DNA from: Oscillospiraceae bacterium
Lineage (GTDB): Bacteria > Bacillota > Clostridia > Oscillospirales > Acutalibacteraceae
Direction of reading: 5' to 3'
Assembly (NCBI GenBank): GCA_910574935.1
Contig: CAJTCU010000012.1
Span: 49,078-113,077, forward strand
DNA: 64,000 nt
Shown here: in pieces, positions 54,614-63,916 of the stretch
How positions within the stretch are numbered: the first letter of the stretch is position 1
Layout of the letters: each line of letters begins with the position of its first letter
Position numbers and translations under genes: made by a program
The notes under the pieces: generated by a model
Told to the model about the DNA's origin: nothing
Database searches by the model: none
The model's input: only the letters and a program-made list of their open reading frames with translations

Positions 54614-55404
54614 ACCCCCTTTCCGCCAGCGGCCACAGCCGCCCGCGCCTGCGTGATGCGCTCCGTGGCCGGGCCGTAAAAGGCCGGGGCCGTCTCAAAG
54701 CAGATAAATTCCCGGCCCGTGTTCAGCGCGGCGATGGCCGTTGTGCCGGAGCCCGCGCAGATGTCCGCCACCACCTGGCCGGGGGCGGTGTAGGTCTTTA
54801 TCAGATACTCGCACAGCTCCACGGGCTTCTGGGTGGGGTGGACGGTATGGGCCACGGTCTGGAATGAAAGCAGGTTCCCCGGGAACCGCCGCCCGTCCTC
54901 CGAGCCGCTCCCGGAGCGGACAAATTTCCCATAGTTGGGGCTCTGGTCGCGCTGGGATGCGATTTTCTTATAGGGCTTGCCCTGCTCAAACTGCGGATTG
55001 TAGAGGGGGAGCTTTTGGTAAAACACTAAAATATTCTCCGTCTTTTTCAGCGGGGCGCGGCGGGCGTTGAGAAATCCCGTACAGCGGCTCTTATACCACA
55101 CCCATTCATAGCGGAGCATGGAGAGGTTGGACGCGCCGAGGATTTTGTCATAGGGGCACTGGGCGAAGAACAGCACCGCCCCGGAGGGCTTGACCGCCCA
55201 GCGCACCGCCTCCCACAGCTCCGGGAGCGGCAAAGGCACATCCCAATAGTTGCGGGTCGTGCCGTAGGGCGGGTCGGTCAGAAGCATATCAACCGAGTGC
55301 TCCGGGAGGGAGCGCAGGCCCGCGATGCCGTCCATAAGGTAGAGCCCGGAGGGTTCCGGGTTAAGGTTTGGGACATTTTGTCCCAAAGCCGGGCTATCTG
55401 CCAT
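54610..55404 (-). CDS. DNA methyltransferase, N4/N6 beta-class layout
   Basis: 264 residues from ATG 55404 (AGGAGGGAC upstream). DPPYGTTRNYWD precedes the SAM motif ADICAGSGTTAIAA, the beta order, with HPTQKPVELCEY between. Likely an orphan enzyme that modifies ICE DNA, since no restriction partner is visible. Ends in GTGA overlap with the MT-A70 gene. A palindrome lies in its first codons as LGQNVPN. Confidence 0.85.
   Translation of the reverse strand: MADSPALGQNVPNLNPEPSGLYLMDGIAGLRSLPEHSVDMLLTDPPYGTTRNYWDVPLPLPELWEAVRWAVKPSGAVLFFAQCPYDKILGASNLSMLRYEWVWYKSRCTGFLNARRAPLKKTENILVFYQKLPLYNPQFEQGKPYKKIASQRDQSPNYGKFVRSGSGSEDGRRFPGNLLSFQTVAHTVHPTQKPVELCEYLIKTYTAPGQVVADICAGSGTTAIAALNTGREFICFETAPAFYGPATERITQARAAVAAGGKGV
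55370..55384. repeat. ICE palindrome copy 9
   Basis: GGGAC-ATTTT-GTCCC, inside the first codons of the methyltransferase gene. Confidence 0.85.
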
Positions 55405-56182
55405 CCCGTCCCTCCTTTCCCTTTGCCGGGGCGGAGCGGGCGGCATTTTTCTGCGCGGCCTCCTTTCCCGCCTTATCCATCTGCTCCCGGATGGGCGCGG
55501 GGCGCACCGCCTCGGCCCGGGCGATAAGTTTCTCAACCGCCGAATGGTACGCCTCCACCCCCGCCGCGTTCAGCCGCTCCTGGGTGGCCCGGTCATTGAT
55601 ACGCACCGTGGCCCGGTAGCCCGTCCTGCTGGTGGGGTCGGGTTTTGAGGGCGCACCTAAGAAAATGCCGTTCTGCCCGTTCACCACCTTGAAATCGTCC
55701 ACCACCACGCCGCCGAAGTTGACGCTGGCAAAGCCAATCAGCTTGCCCTGGGGCTCAATGGGCCGCACCGACACCTCGATGGGGATAGTGGCGGCGGCAA
55801 GGTTCTGCTCCACCCGGAGGGCCACTGCCTCGTCCACGCTGATGCCCTGGTGTTTTGCCAGCTCCGCGATAGGGGCCTCGAAAATCAGACGGCGCATTTC
55901 CTCCTGGGCCGCCGCCAGTTCCTCGGCGGTCTGCACCGCCGTCTGTGTGTTCGCCATAGATAAATCCTCCTTTCCGGGCCGGGGGATGACCGCCCCGCCC
56001 GTATAGTCGTAGCCTGCCGCGTGTATCGCGGACAGTGTTTCCGCTGATACCGCCCCTTGCAGTTGCAGGTCGGTTTCAGCCATGAACGCCAGCATATCCC
56101 GCTGGTCAAATTCCTCCGGGAGCTTTCCGCCCCACGCCCGGCGCATTTCGCCCTCCGGGCCTAACTTGTACCGCCTCGGCAC
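55394..56182 (-). CDS. SpoVG-domain ICE protein with N-terminal extension
   Basis: 262 residues if begun at 56182. A SpoVG-like domain sits at ~135-190 (IEVSVRPIEPQGKLIGFASV, then GVVVDDFKVV). An internal AAGGAGGATT before ATG 55957 gives a good second start for a 187-residue form; the first 75 residues may be a fused separate protein. SpoVG-type proteins bind nucleic acid. Overlaps the methyltransferase start by 11 bp. Confidence 0.7.
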   Translation of the reverse strand: MPRRYKLGPEGEMRRAWGGKLPEEFDQRDMLAFMAETDLQLQGAVSAETLSAIHAAGYDYTGGAVIPRPGKEDLSMANTQTAVQTAEELAAAQEEMRRLIFEAPIAELAKHQGISVDEAVALRVEQNLAAATIPIEVSVRPIEPQGKLIGFASVNFGGVVVDDFKVVNGQNGIFLGAPSKPDPTSRTGYRATVRINDRATQERLNAAGVEAYHSAVEKLIARAEAVRPAPIREQMDKAGKEAAQKNAARSAPAKGKEGRDGR

Positions 56183-56206
56183 AGCGCACCTCCTCTCCGG
56201 GCCTTT

Positions 56207-56221
56207 GGGACAAAATGTCCC
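56207..56221. repeat. ICE palindrome copy 10
   Basis: GGGAC-AAAAT-GTCCC, between the SpoVG-like start and the CD1112-type stop. Confidence 0.85.
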
Positions 56222-56235
56222 GAAGTGCCGCTAAA

Positions 56236-57102
56236 TCAGTGGGCCCCGAAGATACTGCGGGCGATTGTCCCGGTCTTGAACAGCATGAAACAAAGGAGCA
56301 CCGTATAGCCCACGGTTCCCCATATCGCGCCGATGGGGTCGCCCCCGGCGGCAATGTTCTGCACCAGCACCGCATAGATGCCGACACAGACTAAAATCAG
56401 CATCCCTTGAAAGCCCACGGCAAAAAGGGATTTTAAGTAGTTCTGCCCCATGCCGCCCACCTCCCGGTTGGAGAGGGTCGCCACGGGGATGGGCGCAAGG
56501 CTGGTCAGCAGATATATTTCTATCATTCTTCCGTACACCAGCACGAAAATGATGATGCCCAGCGCCTGCATGGTGAGCCCGATGACCGAGGACTGGAGCC
56601 ACAGCCCCAAAAGCGGGCCCAAGTCCATCCCCTCCAGCGTGGTCTGGAGGTCGTTCAGCATATCCGGCGAAACCGCCGTGGAGCCCTGTATCAGCCCGGC
56701 AGAGCGGGAAATCACGCTCTGCGACACGTCAAAGACGGCCATCACGATATTGAACGTGTTGGAAAGTATCAGCACCGCACACGCGGTCTTGAACATCCAT
56801 TTATAGAGGTTCGCCACGTCTACTTCGTGCATATTGTTTTTTTCAAGGAGCATCTGTATCAGCTCATAGGTGGCTACAAAGGTCAGCACCAGCCCGGCGA
56901 TGGGTAAAATCACCGTCTCGGAAAGCTGGCGGATGAGGGAGAAAACCCCGGCGTTCCATGCCGCCGGGGTCGTCCCTACCTGCACCGCAATCTCTCCGAC
57001 CTGGGCATTGACGGTATCAAAGAGCCCCTCAAGGTTCCCCATGATGCCGCCAATCAGCAGCTCTTTCAGCCAGTCCGTGAGCCAGTCGGTGAGAAAGTCC
57101 AT
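56236..57102 (-). CDS. CD1112-type (VirB6/TrbL-like) membrane protein
   Basis: 288 residues, about six TM segments (for example LPIAGLVLTFVATYELIQML and VGFQGMLILVCVGIYAVLV). Characteristic middle IEIYLLTSLAPIPVATL. Forms part of the mating channel. The Maff2 gene, its usual neighbour, is upstream but broken. Confidence 0.85.
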   Translation of the reverse strand: MDFLTDWLTDWLKELLIGGIMGNLEGLFDTVNAQVGEIAVQVGTTPAAWNAGVFSLIRQLSETVILPIAGLVLTFVATYELIQMLLEKNNMHEVDVANLYKWMFKTACAVLILSNTFNIVMAVFDVSQSVISRSAGLIQGSTAVSPDMLNDLQTTLEGMDLGPLLGLWLQSSVIGLTMQALGIIIFVLVYGRMIEIYLLTSLAPIPVATLSNREVGGMGQNYLKSLFAVGFQGMLILVCVGIYAVLVQNIAAGGDPIGAIWGTVGYTVLLCFMLFKTGTIARSIFGAH

Positions 57103-57114
57103 AAGCCGCCGCCC

Positions 57115-57198
57115 TTAAAACAGCCCCGACAGCAGCGGGATGAGGGTCGTGCCGATGACGATGATGCCGCCTCCGGCCATAAGCTGTTTTATCCCCAA
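57115..57198 (-). pseudogene. Maff2-type protein, truncated 5' by inserted element
   Basis: Only the last 27 residues remain: LGIKQLMAGGGIIVIGTTLI then PLLSGLF and stop, the standard Maff2 ending. Upstream the frame stops at once and the second recombinase element begins. The N-terminal part should lie past the other end of that element. Confidence 0.75.
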
Positions 57199-57286
57199 TT
57201 AGGTGTAAAAACTCTGCTCGATGGCGGGCGGCGGCGTACAAAAAATCTATATGGTGTTGTTAAGAGAACCGTCCCGGCGGGACAGG

Positions 57287-58957
57287 TCAGGCAGTGACCT
57301 GTTCCACCTCCGGGATGGGTTTGAGATTAAAATGAATTTCGATAGAAATGTGTCTTGTTTTATTTTCGTCAATGCGCTCATGCACGACGATTTCTTTGAT
57401 TAAGCGGTTGAGGGTGGCTGCGTCCAGCTCTGTGATGTTGGCGTATTCCTGAATGGCTTCCACCCATTGTTTTGCGTCATTGGCAAGCTGGACTTCATCG
57501 GACAGCCGCTTCCTGCCCTCGGACACTTTTGTTTTAAGCTCCGTCTGCTCGGTCTGTGTCCTTTCCAGCATGGTGTTGAAGTTCTGCTCACTGATACGCC
57601 CTGCAATCATATCCTCATAAAGCCGCATTACCATTTTGTCCAGAACCTCAATCCGTTCCTCGTCCCTTGTAAGGGAGCGTTCCATTGCTTCCCGCTGTTC
57701 CCGCTGCTCGGCTTCACAGGTATTGGTCAGGCGGTCGGCAACCGCTTCCCCGTCCATCAGGGCAGCTCTGGCACATTCCCGTATTTTCCGCAGCACATGG
57801 CTGTAAAGGGTGTCATAATCAATCCGGTGCTGGGTGCAGTGGTTCTTTCCAAAGGCATTGTAGGTCTTGCAGGAGTATATCCGCTGGGGATGTTTTGCGT
57901 TTGTGTAGCGTATCGTCAGCGACTTCCCACACTCGCCGCATTTTAGCAGTCCGGCAAACAGGCTGATTTCATTGGTCTGCCCCGGACGCTGGCGGGATTT
58001 CAGCTTGTTCTGCACAATGTCAAAACTCATGCGGTCAATCAGCGGTTCATGCTGTCCCTCCACCACAATCCAGTCCTCCGGCTTCTTTTCCCCAATCGTG
58101 CCGATTTTGAAGCGGTAGTCTTTTTTCTGGGAAGCAATCGCCCCGGTGTAGACGGGATTCATCAAAAGGTCTTTGATAACGGAGAAGTCCCACATATACC
58201 GCCCGTTTTCCGGGTCTTTCTTTTCCCATTTGGTGCGGGTATTGCGAAGCCCCCGTTCCCGATTCCACCATGTGGGGCAGGGGATTTTTTCTTCCTCCAG
58301 CCGTCTGCGGATATAGTTCGGACCATGACCGTTCAGGGCATATCCGAAAATCAGCCGCACAATCGGGGCGGTTTCCTCGTCAATGAGCAGATGGTTTTTG
58401 TCCTCCGGGTCTTTCCGATACCCAAACGGGGCAAGACACCCGGTAAACTGTCCTTTCTGCGCTTTCAGAAGATAAGAGGAATGGACTTTCTTGGAAATAT
58501 CCTTGCTGTACATCTCGTTCAGGATATTTTTGAACGGGGCGATGTCGTTGTTATCCCGCAGGGTGTCGATACCATCATTCATGGCGATATAGCGGACACC
58601 GTTTCTTGGGAAAAAGTCCTCAATCAAATGCCCGGTTTGCAGATAGTTCCGCCCCAGTCGGCTGAGGTCTTTCGTGATAACAAGGTTGATTTGCCTGCGC
58701 TCAATGGCTCTCAACATCCTCTGTAAATCAGGACGCTCCATGTTAAGACCTGTGAAGCCATCGTCCTGATAGACTGCCACAACCTCCCATCCCTGCTTTT
58801 CGCAGTATTTTTCCAGCATATCACGCTGGTTTGCGATACTGGCACTTTCGCCTTGCAGGTCATCGTCCTTTGACAGCCTGCAATAGACCGCCGCACGATA
58901 GCCCCCGGCAAGTGCCTTTCCGATTGTTCTGTATTCCATTTCGTTCATCATAGCCAT
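57287..58957 (-). CDS. Large serine recombinase (TndX/TnpX type)
   Basis: 556 residues. Ser in AVYCRLSKDDD, KDLSRLGRNYLQTG, zinc ribbon CGECGKSLT...YSCKTYNAFG, and a C-terminal coiled coil. Divergent from the ICE copy at 36879. ATG 58957 overlaps the preceding gene stop region (TAAATGG). Confidence 0.9.
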   Translation of the reverse strand: MAMMNEMEYRTIGKALAGGYRAAVYCRLSKDDDLQGESASIANQRDMLEKYCEKQGWEVVAVYQDDGFTGLNMERPDLQRMLRAIERRQINLVITKDLSRLGRNYLQTGHLIEDFFPRNGVRYIAMNDGIDTLRDNNDIAPFKNILNEMYSKDISKKVHSSYLLKAQKGQFTGCLAPFGYRKDPEDKNHLLIDEETAPIVRLIFGYALNGHGPNYIRRRLEEEKIPCPTWWNRERGLRNTRTKWEKKDPENGRYMWDFSVIKDLLMNPVYTGAIASQKKDYRFKIGTIGEKKPEDWIVVEGQHEPLIDRMSFDIVQNKLKSRQRPGQTNEISLFAGLLKCGECGKSLTIRYTNAKHPQRIYSCKTYNAFGKNHCTQHRIDYDTLYSHVLRKIRECARAALMDGEAVADRLTNTCEAEQREQREAMERSLTRDEERIEVLDKMVMRLYEDMIAGRISEQNFNTMLERTQTEQTELKTKVSEGRKRLSDEVQLANDAKQWVEAIQEYANITELDAATLNRLIKEIVVHERIDENKTRHISIEIHFNLKPIPEVEQVTA

Positions 58958-59155
58958 TTACCCACACAATCCAGACGGTATCTGGCTCTTTTGAACCTCA
59001 TCTTCATTATAGCCCATATCTTTCTTTTTAACAAGATATTCTTTCGTATTTATCTTTCCGTATTTCTGGGAAATCAGGCTGACGAACACATCAGTGGCGT
59101 CCAGTTCTCCGTCAAACACAGTAGTCACATGAATCTCTGTTTTGTTTTTTGCCAT
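58958..59155 (-). CDS. Small element protein (65 aa)
   Basis: MAKNKTEIHVTTVFDGELDA... then ATDVFVSLISQKYGKINTKE. ATG 59155 has GGAGGATAAC upstream. Coupled to the recombinase. It could be a TnpW-like helper, but I am not certain. Confidence 0.55.
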   Translation of the reverse strand: MAKNKTEIHVTTVFDGELDATDVFVSLISQKYGKINTKEYLVKKKDMGYNEDEVQKSQIPSGLCG

Positions 59156-59396
59156 AGGCAGTTATCCTCCATACATGAAAATAGCCAGACAGAGGGTGTC
59201 GGCAACGAAGTCCGGCAACGGGCTTCAAAAGACCTTGCAAACAATCTCAATCTGGCACTACTTACTATTTATACTTTTCTTTTATTTTTCTGTTGTTTTG
59301 GTTGTTATAAGGGAGAAAAGCCCGGAAATAAGGGATTTTCCCCGGCAACCGGCTCGGCAACGGGATAGCAACAGGAGGTGCAACGGGCTGTCATTC

Positions 59397-60791
59397 TCAG
59401 AATGGAAGCTCCATCTGTTCTGTGACCTCCACAAAACCGTCCATCGTTTTTTCAGACGGGTTGCCGGAGTCCGTTGCCGGGTTTTCACGCTCCCAGCCCT
59501 TTTGTCTGCCATATTCTGAAAACATTCTTGGGTTCGGGAAGTACCGCCAGCCGGAAATGCACTGGTTCATAATCTCGTTGATTTCCCGGATTTCCCATTG
59601 CTTCGGCTCGTCAAAGGCATGGTTCAAGGCTTCCTTGTAGAGCTGCTTGGAACAGACCATGCTCCCGGTGTACTTATCAAGATACGCCTGTATCATCCCG
59701 GCTTTGGTGTCCTCCGGCATAAAATCCCGCTGGTGTTCTTTGAGATACCGCTGCATGGCGGGGCTGAAAGCCAACTTGAACCTGCCGCTTCGGTAAATCT
59801 CCATCGCTTCCGCCCACATCTGCTCGATATAGTCTCTGGAAGCGGCTTCATCCTCCAAAATGTGAACCTCGGCTTGCTCTGGGTACACCATGACCGGGAT
59901 AAAGCGGCGGTTGCCGGAACGGTCAAGGGGCAGGAAGTCAAGGGCATTGGAAGTGCCGCCAAACACGCACTGACGGGGGCGGTCTGCCGGGTGGGTTTCA
60001 TAGGGTATCTTGTAAACCTCTTTCTGCCGGCTTAAAAATGACTTGATTTCCTCAATGCTCTTGGCGTTGGCGGTTGCCATCATTTCCGACATTTCGATAA
60101 TCCAGTGACCTTGCAGCTTGCGGTACACATTGTCATCGTCCAACTTCCGCAAATCATCGGAGAACCACTCGTCCCGGACTGCCAGCAGACGGAAGAAGGT
60201 GGACTTGCCAGCCCCCTGACCGCCTACCAGACAGAGCATGATTTCAAACTTGCATCCGGGCTGAAAGGCTCGTGAGATTGCACCCAGCAGGAATAGCTTC
60301 AACGCTTCATAGGTGTAATCGTCTGCGTCAGCCCCCAGAAAGTGCCGCAGGCAGAAACGGATTCGTTCTGTACCGTCCCACATAAGGGAATTGAGATAGT
60401 CCCGAATGGGATGGTACTTGTTTTCATTCGCCACAATCCCGATGGCGTTATCAATCTTTTTCTCATTGGTAAGCCCGTAGGTTTCTTCCAGATAAAGAAG
60501 CAGATACTTCATGTCCGTATCGTTCAGGGCGGTGCTTTCCCTGTGAAAACCGATGGGCTTTATGATGTCCTTGCGGTCAGTCAGGATGTTGTATGCGATA
60601 GCCCCGGAAAGCAGCGGGTCACGTTGGAATACGGTCAGGCAGTTCCGTATGCTCTGACGGACACCGCCTTTCTCGGTGGTTTCCAGCCCCGCCTTGATTT
60701 CCTCAATGCTCTGGGGCGGCTGCATGGCGTTCATGGTGTTTTTTAGTTCTTGCTGCGTCTGTGGCTGCAAGCTCTGCCATTCGCTGTTCAA
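59397..60791 (-). CDS. VapE-type replication ATPase
   Basis: 464 residues from TTG 60791. Walker A GGQGAGKSTFFRLL near 184, then IIEMSEM and the arginine-rich DRSGNRRFIPV, typical of VapE/D5-like helicases. Overlaps the CHC2 gene by 89 bp. The pair probably replicates the excised element. Confidence 0.8.
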   Translation of the reverse strand: MNSEWQSLQPQTQQELKNTMNAMQPPQSIEEIKAGLETTEKGGVRQSIRNCLTVFQRDPLLSGAIAYNILTDRKDIIKPIGFHRESTALNDTDMKYLLLYLEETYGLTNEKKIDNAIGIVANENKYHPIRDYLNSLMWDGTERIRFCLRHFLGADADDYTYEALKLFLLGAISRAFQPGCKFEIMLCLVGGQGAGKSTFFRLLAVRDEWFSDDLRKLDDDNVYRKLQGHWIIEMSEMMATANAKSIEEIKSFLSRQKEVYKIPYETHPADRPRQCVFGGTSNALDFLPLDRSGNRRFIPVMVYPEQAEVHILEDEAASRDYIEQMWAEAMEIYRSGRFKLAFSPAMQRYLKEHQRDFMPEDTKAGMIQAYLDKYTGSMVCSKQLYKEALNHAFDEPKQWEIREINEIMNQCISGWRYFPNPRMFSEYGRQKGWERENPATDSGNPSEKTMDGFVEVTEQMELPF

Positions 60792-61347
60792 GCTGTATCA
60801 CATCCTTTCCGTAGTCCGTAATCAAAGCCGCTTTTTCCTCCGTCTCCCCAAACAGCAGCACATCCAGCAGATATTCCACATGGGCTTGCTTCTGTAAGGC
60901 TTCCACAAACCGGGGATGAAAGGCTTCCTCCGGGGAGTGCGGGGCGTAGTCCATTCTCCATGCCATCAGCAAGTGAAGATAATCGGCAAGGGTACGGAAG
61001 CAGCGGCTCTTTGCTTCCTGAAACTGTTCCTCCGGGGATTTCTGCCGGGGCTTGGGCTTTTTTGCCTTTCCCGGCGGTTTCCAATCCTCATAGGAAAGCC
61101 CGAAGTCCTGTGCCAGTTGTACGGCGGCTTCTTTCTTTCCCAGCCCATACAGGGCGGCGGCAAAATCAATCACATCCCCATCCGCACCGCAGCCGAAGCA
61201 GTGGTAACGCCTATCCAGCTTCATGCTTGGGGTTTTATCGTGATGGAACGGGCAGCAAGCCATCCCGTTCCGACCTATATGGATTCCATAATGCTCCGCA
61301 GCCTGTCTGGTTGTGACGGACTGCTTCACAGCTTCAAATAAATTCAA
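60703..61347 (-). CDS. CHC2 zinc-finger primase-like protein
   Basis: 214 residues from TTG 61347 (AAGGAGGGATAGA upstream). Zinc ligands in ACCPFHHDKTPS and YHCFGCGADGDVI. Lacks a TOPRIM catalytic part, so it may cooperate with the VapE protein. Confidence 0.82.
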   Translation of the reverse strand: MNLFEAVKQSVTTRQAAEHYGIHIGRNGMACCPFHHDKTPSMKLDRRYHCFGCGADGDVIDFAAALYGLGKKEAAVQLAQDFGLSYEDWKPPGKAKKPKPRQKSPEEQFQEAKSRCFRTLADYLHLLMAWRMDYAPHSPEEAFHPRFVEALQKQAHVEYLLDVLLFGETEEKAALITDYGKDVIQLEQRMAELAATDAARTKKHHERHAAAPEH

Positions 61348-61411
61348 ATCTATCCCTCCTTAAAAAGAAAAAAGCACCTGACATTCTCTGCTTGAAAATG
61401 GCAAGTGCCTG

Positions 61412-62992
61412 TTAAAGTTCCATATCCTGTTGTCTGTGTTTCGTCTGCGCCGGGGCGGTTCTTTGTGCTTTTTTCTCGTCTGCCTTATCCTGCAAGACTT
61501 CCTTGATAGGCTGCTTCTTGGGCGGCTCTTTGCTTTCCTCTGTGCCGGGTGTGGCTTTCCGTACCCAGTAGCGGATGTCCCGCAGCTTCTTCAAATCCTC
61601 CTGTACCTCGGTCAGCGGTACTTTCAGCTCTGCGATTTCGCTAAGAAGCGTTTCCTGCTCCTGTTGCAGCTCATTTTTCGTTTTATCCTTATCGTCCGGG
61701 TGCTTGGCAAGATAGGCGGCGGCTTTCGCATATCGGGCAACCTCCGGGTGTTCCTGTTTGAATTTCTCCTTTGTTTTCTTGAAAAATATCTTCTGGTACT
61801 TCTCATAGACAGGCTTACATTCCTTGCAGTCTGTCCGGCTGGCAAGAATCCCATCAATCACTTTGCTGCGGGCTTCCTTTGGCTTCATCTGACTGCGGTA
61901 ATCGGCGGCTGATTTCCTGGAAGATTCCAGAAACGCTTCTAAGTCCTCCACAGTGGAAAGCCCCTTTTGCCGGAGATAGGACAGGGCTTCGCTGACTGCC
62001 TTTAAGTCCTGTGAAGTCCCCCGGTTCTGTCCAGCCCTTGTCCAGTCCTTCCGTTCTTCCTTTCGTATCTCCATATACTTCATCAGCAGATTGGGAAGAA
62101 GTGTTGCCTCCTCCGCCGCCTTTTGTGCAAGCAGCTCTTTCCGTTTTTCGCCCAGCTCGGTAATCCAGCCTTTGAGGTTTTGGATAAGCTGCCGGATCGA
62201 CTTCATCAGATTGTTGGCGGCTTTGATTTCCCGGTTCAGGCTGCCGATATTCGTCTGAATACCACGCTTTTCCATCTGACGGACAGCAGCCCCCTCATGG
62301 ACAGTAGGGATAATATCAAGCCCCTGTCTGGCATAGGAACGCAAGTCCACACGCTCCGGGCGGTCATTGGCTTCCAGATAGCGGTTCTGGATGACCTCCC
62401 ATTCATGCCGCCAGATTTCGCAATACTTCTGGTCGTTCCAGTCCACCGTATCCTCCTTGTGGCTTTTCCACCTGCCAGACGGAAGTTTGATCCGTTCCCC
62501 GTTTTCGTCAAGGTCATAAACTTTGCGGCTCTTGGGAAGCCATTTCCCATGTTCGTCCATTGCCCGCATGGTCAGCAGGACATGGGCGTGGGGATTATGT
62601 CCCGGCGGATGGGGGTCATGGATAGCAAAATCAGCAATCATGCCTTTGGAAACAAACTGCTTCTGGCAAAACTCCCGGACAAGGACAGCGTACTGGTCGG
62701 GCGGTATTTCTCTGGGGATGGTAAGCACCCACCGCCTTGCAAGCTGAGAGTTCCATTGCTTCTCCACCGCTTCGGCGGCGTTCCATAAGGTATTGCGGTC
62801 TGCATATTCCTGTGGGGCATTTGCCGGGAGCAGGATTTCATTGTGGACGATACCACGCTTTTCTGGGTAGTGCTTCACTTGCTGGTCGTATTCACAGAAC
62901 AGCTTTTCGCCACTCTGGTAAGCAGCGGCGGCAACCGCAGACTGCCGCTGGCTGCGCTGAACAATCGTGATTTCGTTGTGTGGACAGGGCAT
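61412..62992 (-). CDS. MobL/MobQ-type relaxase
   Basis: 526 residues. VQRSQRQSAVAAAAYQSGEK start, HUH motif HDPHPPGHNPHAHVLLTMR near residue 130, and a coiled-coil C-terminal half. GGAGGGAC precedes ATG 62992. Allows mobilisation by a resident T4SS. Its oriT would be expected upstream (about 63000-63170), where two small hairpins are visible. Confidence 0.88.
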   Translation of the reverse strand: MPCPHNEITIVQRSQRQSAVAAAAYQSGEKLFCEYDQQVKHYPEKRGIVHNEILLPANAPQEYADRNTLWNAAEAVEKQWNSQLARRWVLTIPREIPPDQYAVLVREFCQKQFVSKGMIADFAIHDPHPPGHNPHAHVLLTMRAMDEHGKWLPKSRKVYDLDENGERIKLPSGRWKSHKEDTVDWNDQKYCEIWRHEWEVIQNRYLEANDRPERVDLRSYARQGLDIIPTVHEGAAVRQMEKRGIQTNIGSLNREIKAANNLMKSIRQLIQNLKGWITELGEKRKELLAQKAAEEATLLPNLLMKYMEIRKEERKDWTRAGQNRGTSQDLKAVSEALSYLRQKGLSTVEDLEAFLESSRKSAADYRSQMKPKEARSKVIDGILASRTDCKECKPVYEKYQKIFFKKTKEKFKQEHPEVARYAKAAAYLAKHPDDKDKTKNELQQEQETLLSEIAELKVPLTEVQEDLKKLRDIRYWVRKATPGTEESKEPPKKQPIKEVLQDKADEKKAQRTAPAQTKHRQQDMEL

Positions 62993-63003
62993 TTCGTGTC
63001 CCT

Positions 63004-63177
63004 CCTTTCGGTAATTGGTGGATGGGGTGGCGTTTTACCACCTCATTTGGGGCAGAAAAAAAGCAGGAGACCTTTTCAGATTTCCTGCTCGGTGTGCCGC
63101 TGTGTGGGCGGCGGGTATTTAGTTGTAAAAGTTCGGGGCAAGTTGACCCGATGTATAAGAAATAATAAACCAGAAGT
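63004..63177. other. Upstream region of mobL, possible oriT
   Basis: Contains GGTGG-CGTTTTA-CCACC (63026-63042) and GCAGGA-n14-TCCTGC (63063-63088). No nic sequence is recognised with certainty. Confidence 0.35.
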
Positions 63178-63696
63178 TTACAAGCTAAATTTGTTACAAC
63201 AAAAATGTAAATACTCTTTAACCGATATTTCTTTGCTATTCAAAATTCCAATAGCAACAAATATAACTTCTGCAACTGTAAGATAGCAGTCTTTCAAATC
63301 AAAAATAAAAAGGGTAGGTATCTGCAAAAAATCTAAACTTCCACCCCAAAACAGCTTATCAATCAAGCTACATAAACATCCCGATATGCCACAAATCATT
63401 ATTATTTTTACCCAAAAACTTATATGTGCTCTTTTTGCCTGATATAGCATATATCCTGAAAAAAAGAGGAACAAAACAAACACATTCAATAAAATGGTAA
63501 CAAACGGACTTGATAATAATTCGAAGAAATTTCCAGCATAAGATAAACGAGTATTTAGTTCTGGATTAAATCTTAAAACTTTGGCTATTATATCAAATTC
63601 GCATTTCATAAATACTTTTGAAATTACTATTTTAACCGTCTGGTCAATTAAAACCAATAATGCCACAGGTATAATAAACGGCTTAAACTTTTCCAT
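63178..63696 (-). CDS. LspA-like signal peptidase II
   Basis: About 172 residues from ATG 63696 (AGAGGAAG upstream). Four TM segments. LIDQTVKIVI near the start, LNTRLSYAG, and the two catalytic Asp in SLIDKLFWG and FDLKDCYLTVAE are present; the Asn of the usual NxxDR is Ser. Cleaves lipoprotein signal peptides if active. AT-rich, so acquired. Confidence 0.68.
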   Translation of the reverse strand: MEKFKPFIIPVALLVLIDQTVKIVISKVFMKCEFDIIAKVLRFNPELNTRLSYAGNFFELLSSPFVTILLNVFVLFLFFSGYMLYQAKRAHISFWVKIIMICGISGCLCSLIDKLFWGGSLDFLQIPTLFIFDLKDCYLTVAEVIFVAIGILNSKEISVKEYLHFCCNKFSL

Positions 63697-63727
63697 CAGT
63701 AACACTTCCTCTCAAATTATTATTTTA

Positions 63728-63916
63728 TTATTTCTTCTTTTTCGATTTAGGGGTAGGCAATTCCTCATACATAGCATTAAACAATCCTGTCAAAAACTCT
63801 TTATTATCAACTTCATCTACCAACAACATTTCTTTTGCTCCCTCGTAAGGTATTACTCCTCCGCCGAAAGATAGGAAAGAAGCGGATGGAGGAAAAAACG
63901 AATAACCCGAGAGGGA
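63728..63916 (-). other. C-terminal coding-like fragment, unassigned
   Basis: An open frame without a proper start, ending LLVDEVDNKEFLTGLFNAMY then EELPTPKSKKKK. It precedes the LspA-like gene on the same strand by 32 bp. The 5' part seems cut near 63875, possibly by another insertion at the right edge. No family is recognised. Confidence 0.35.

Noticed and set aside
38631..56221. ICE palindromes as ordinary rho-independent terminators
   Set aside because: They lack T runs, and several lie inside coding sequence near gene starts.
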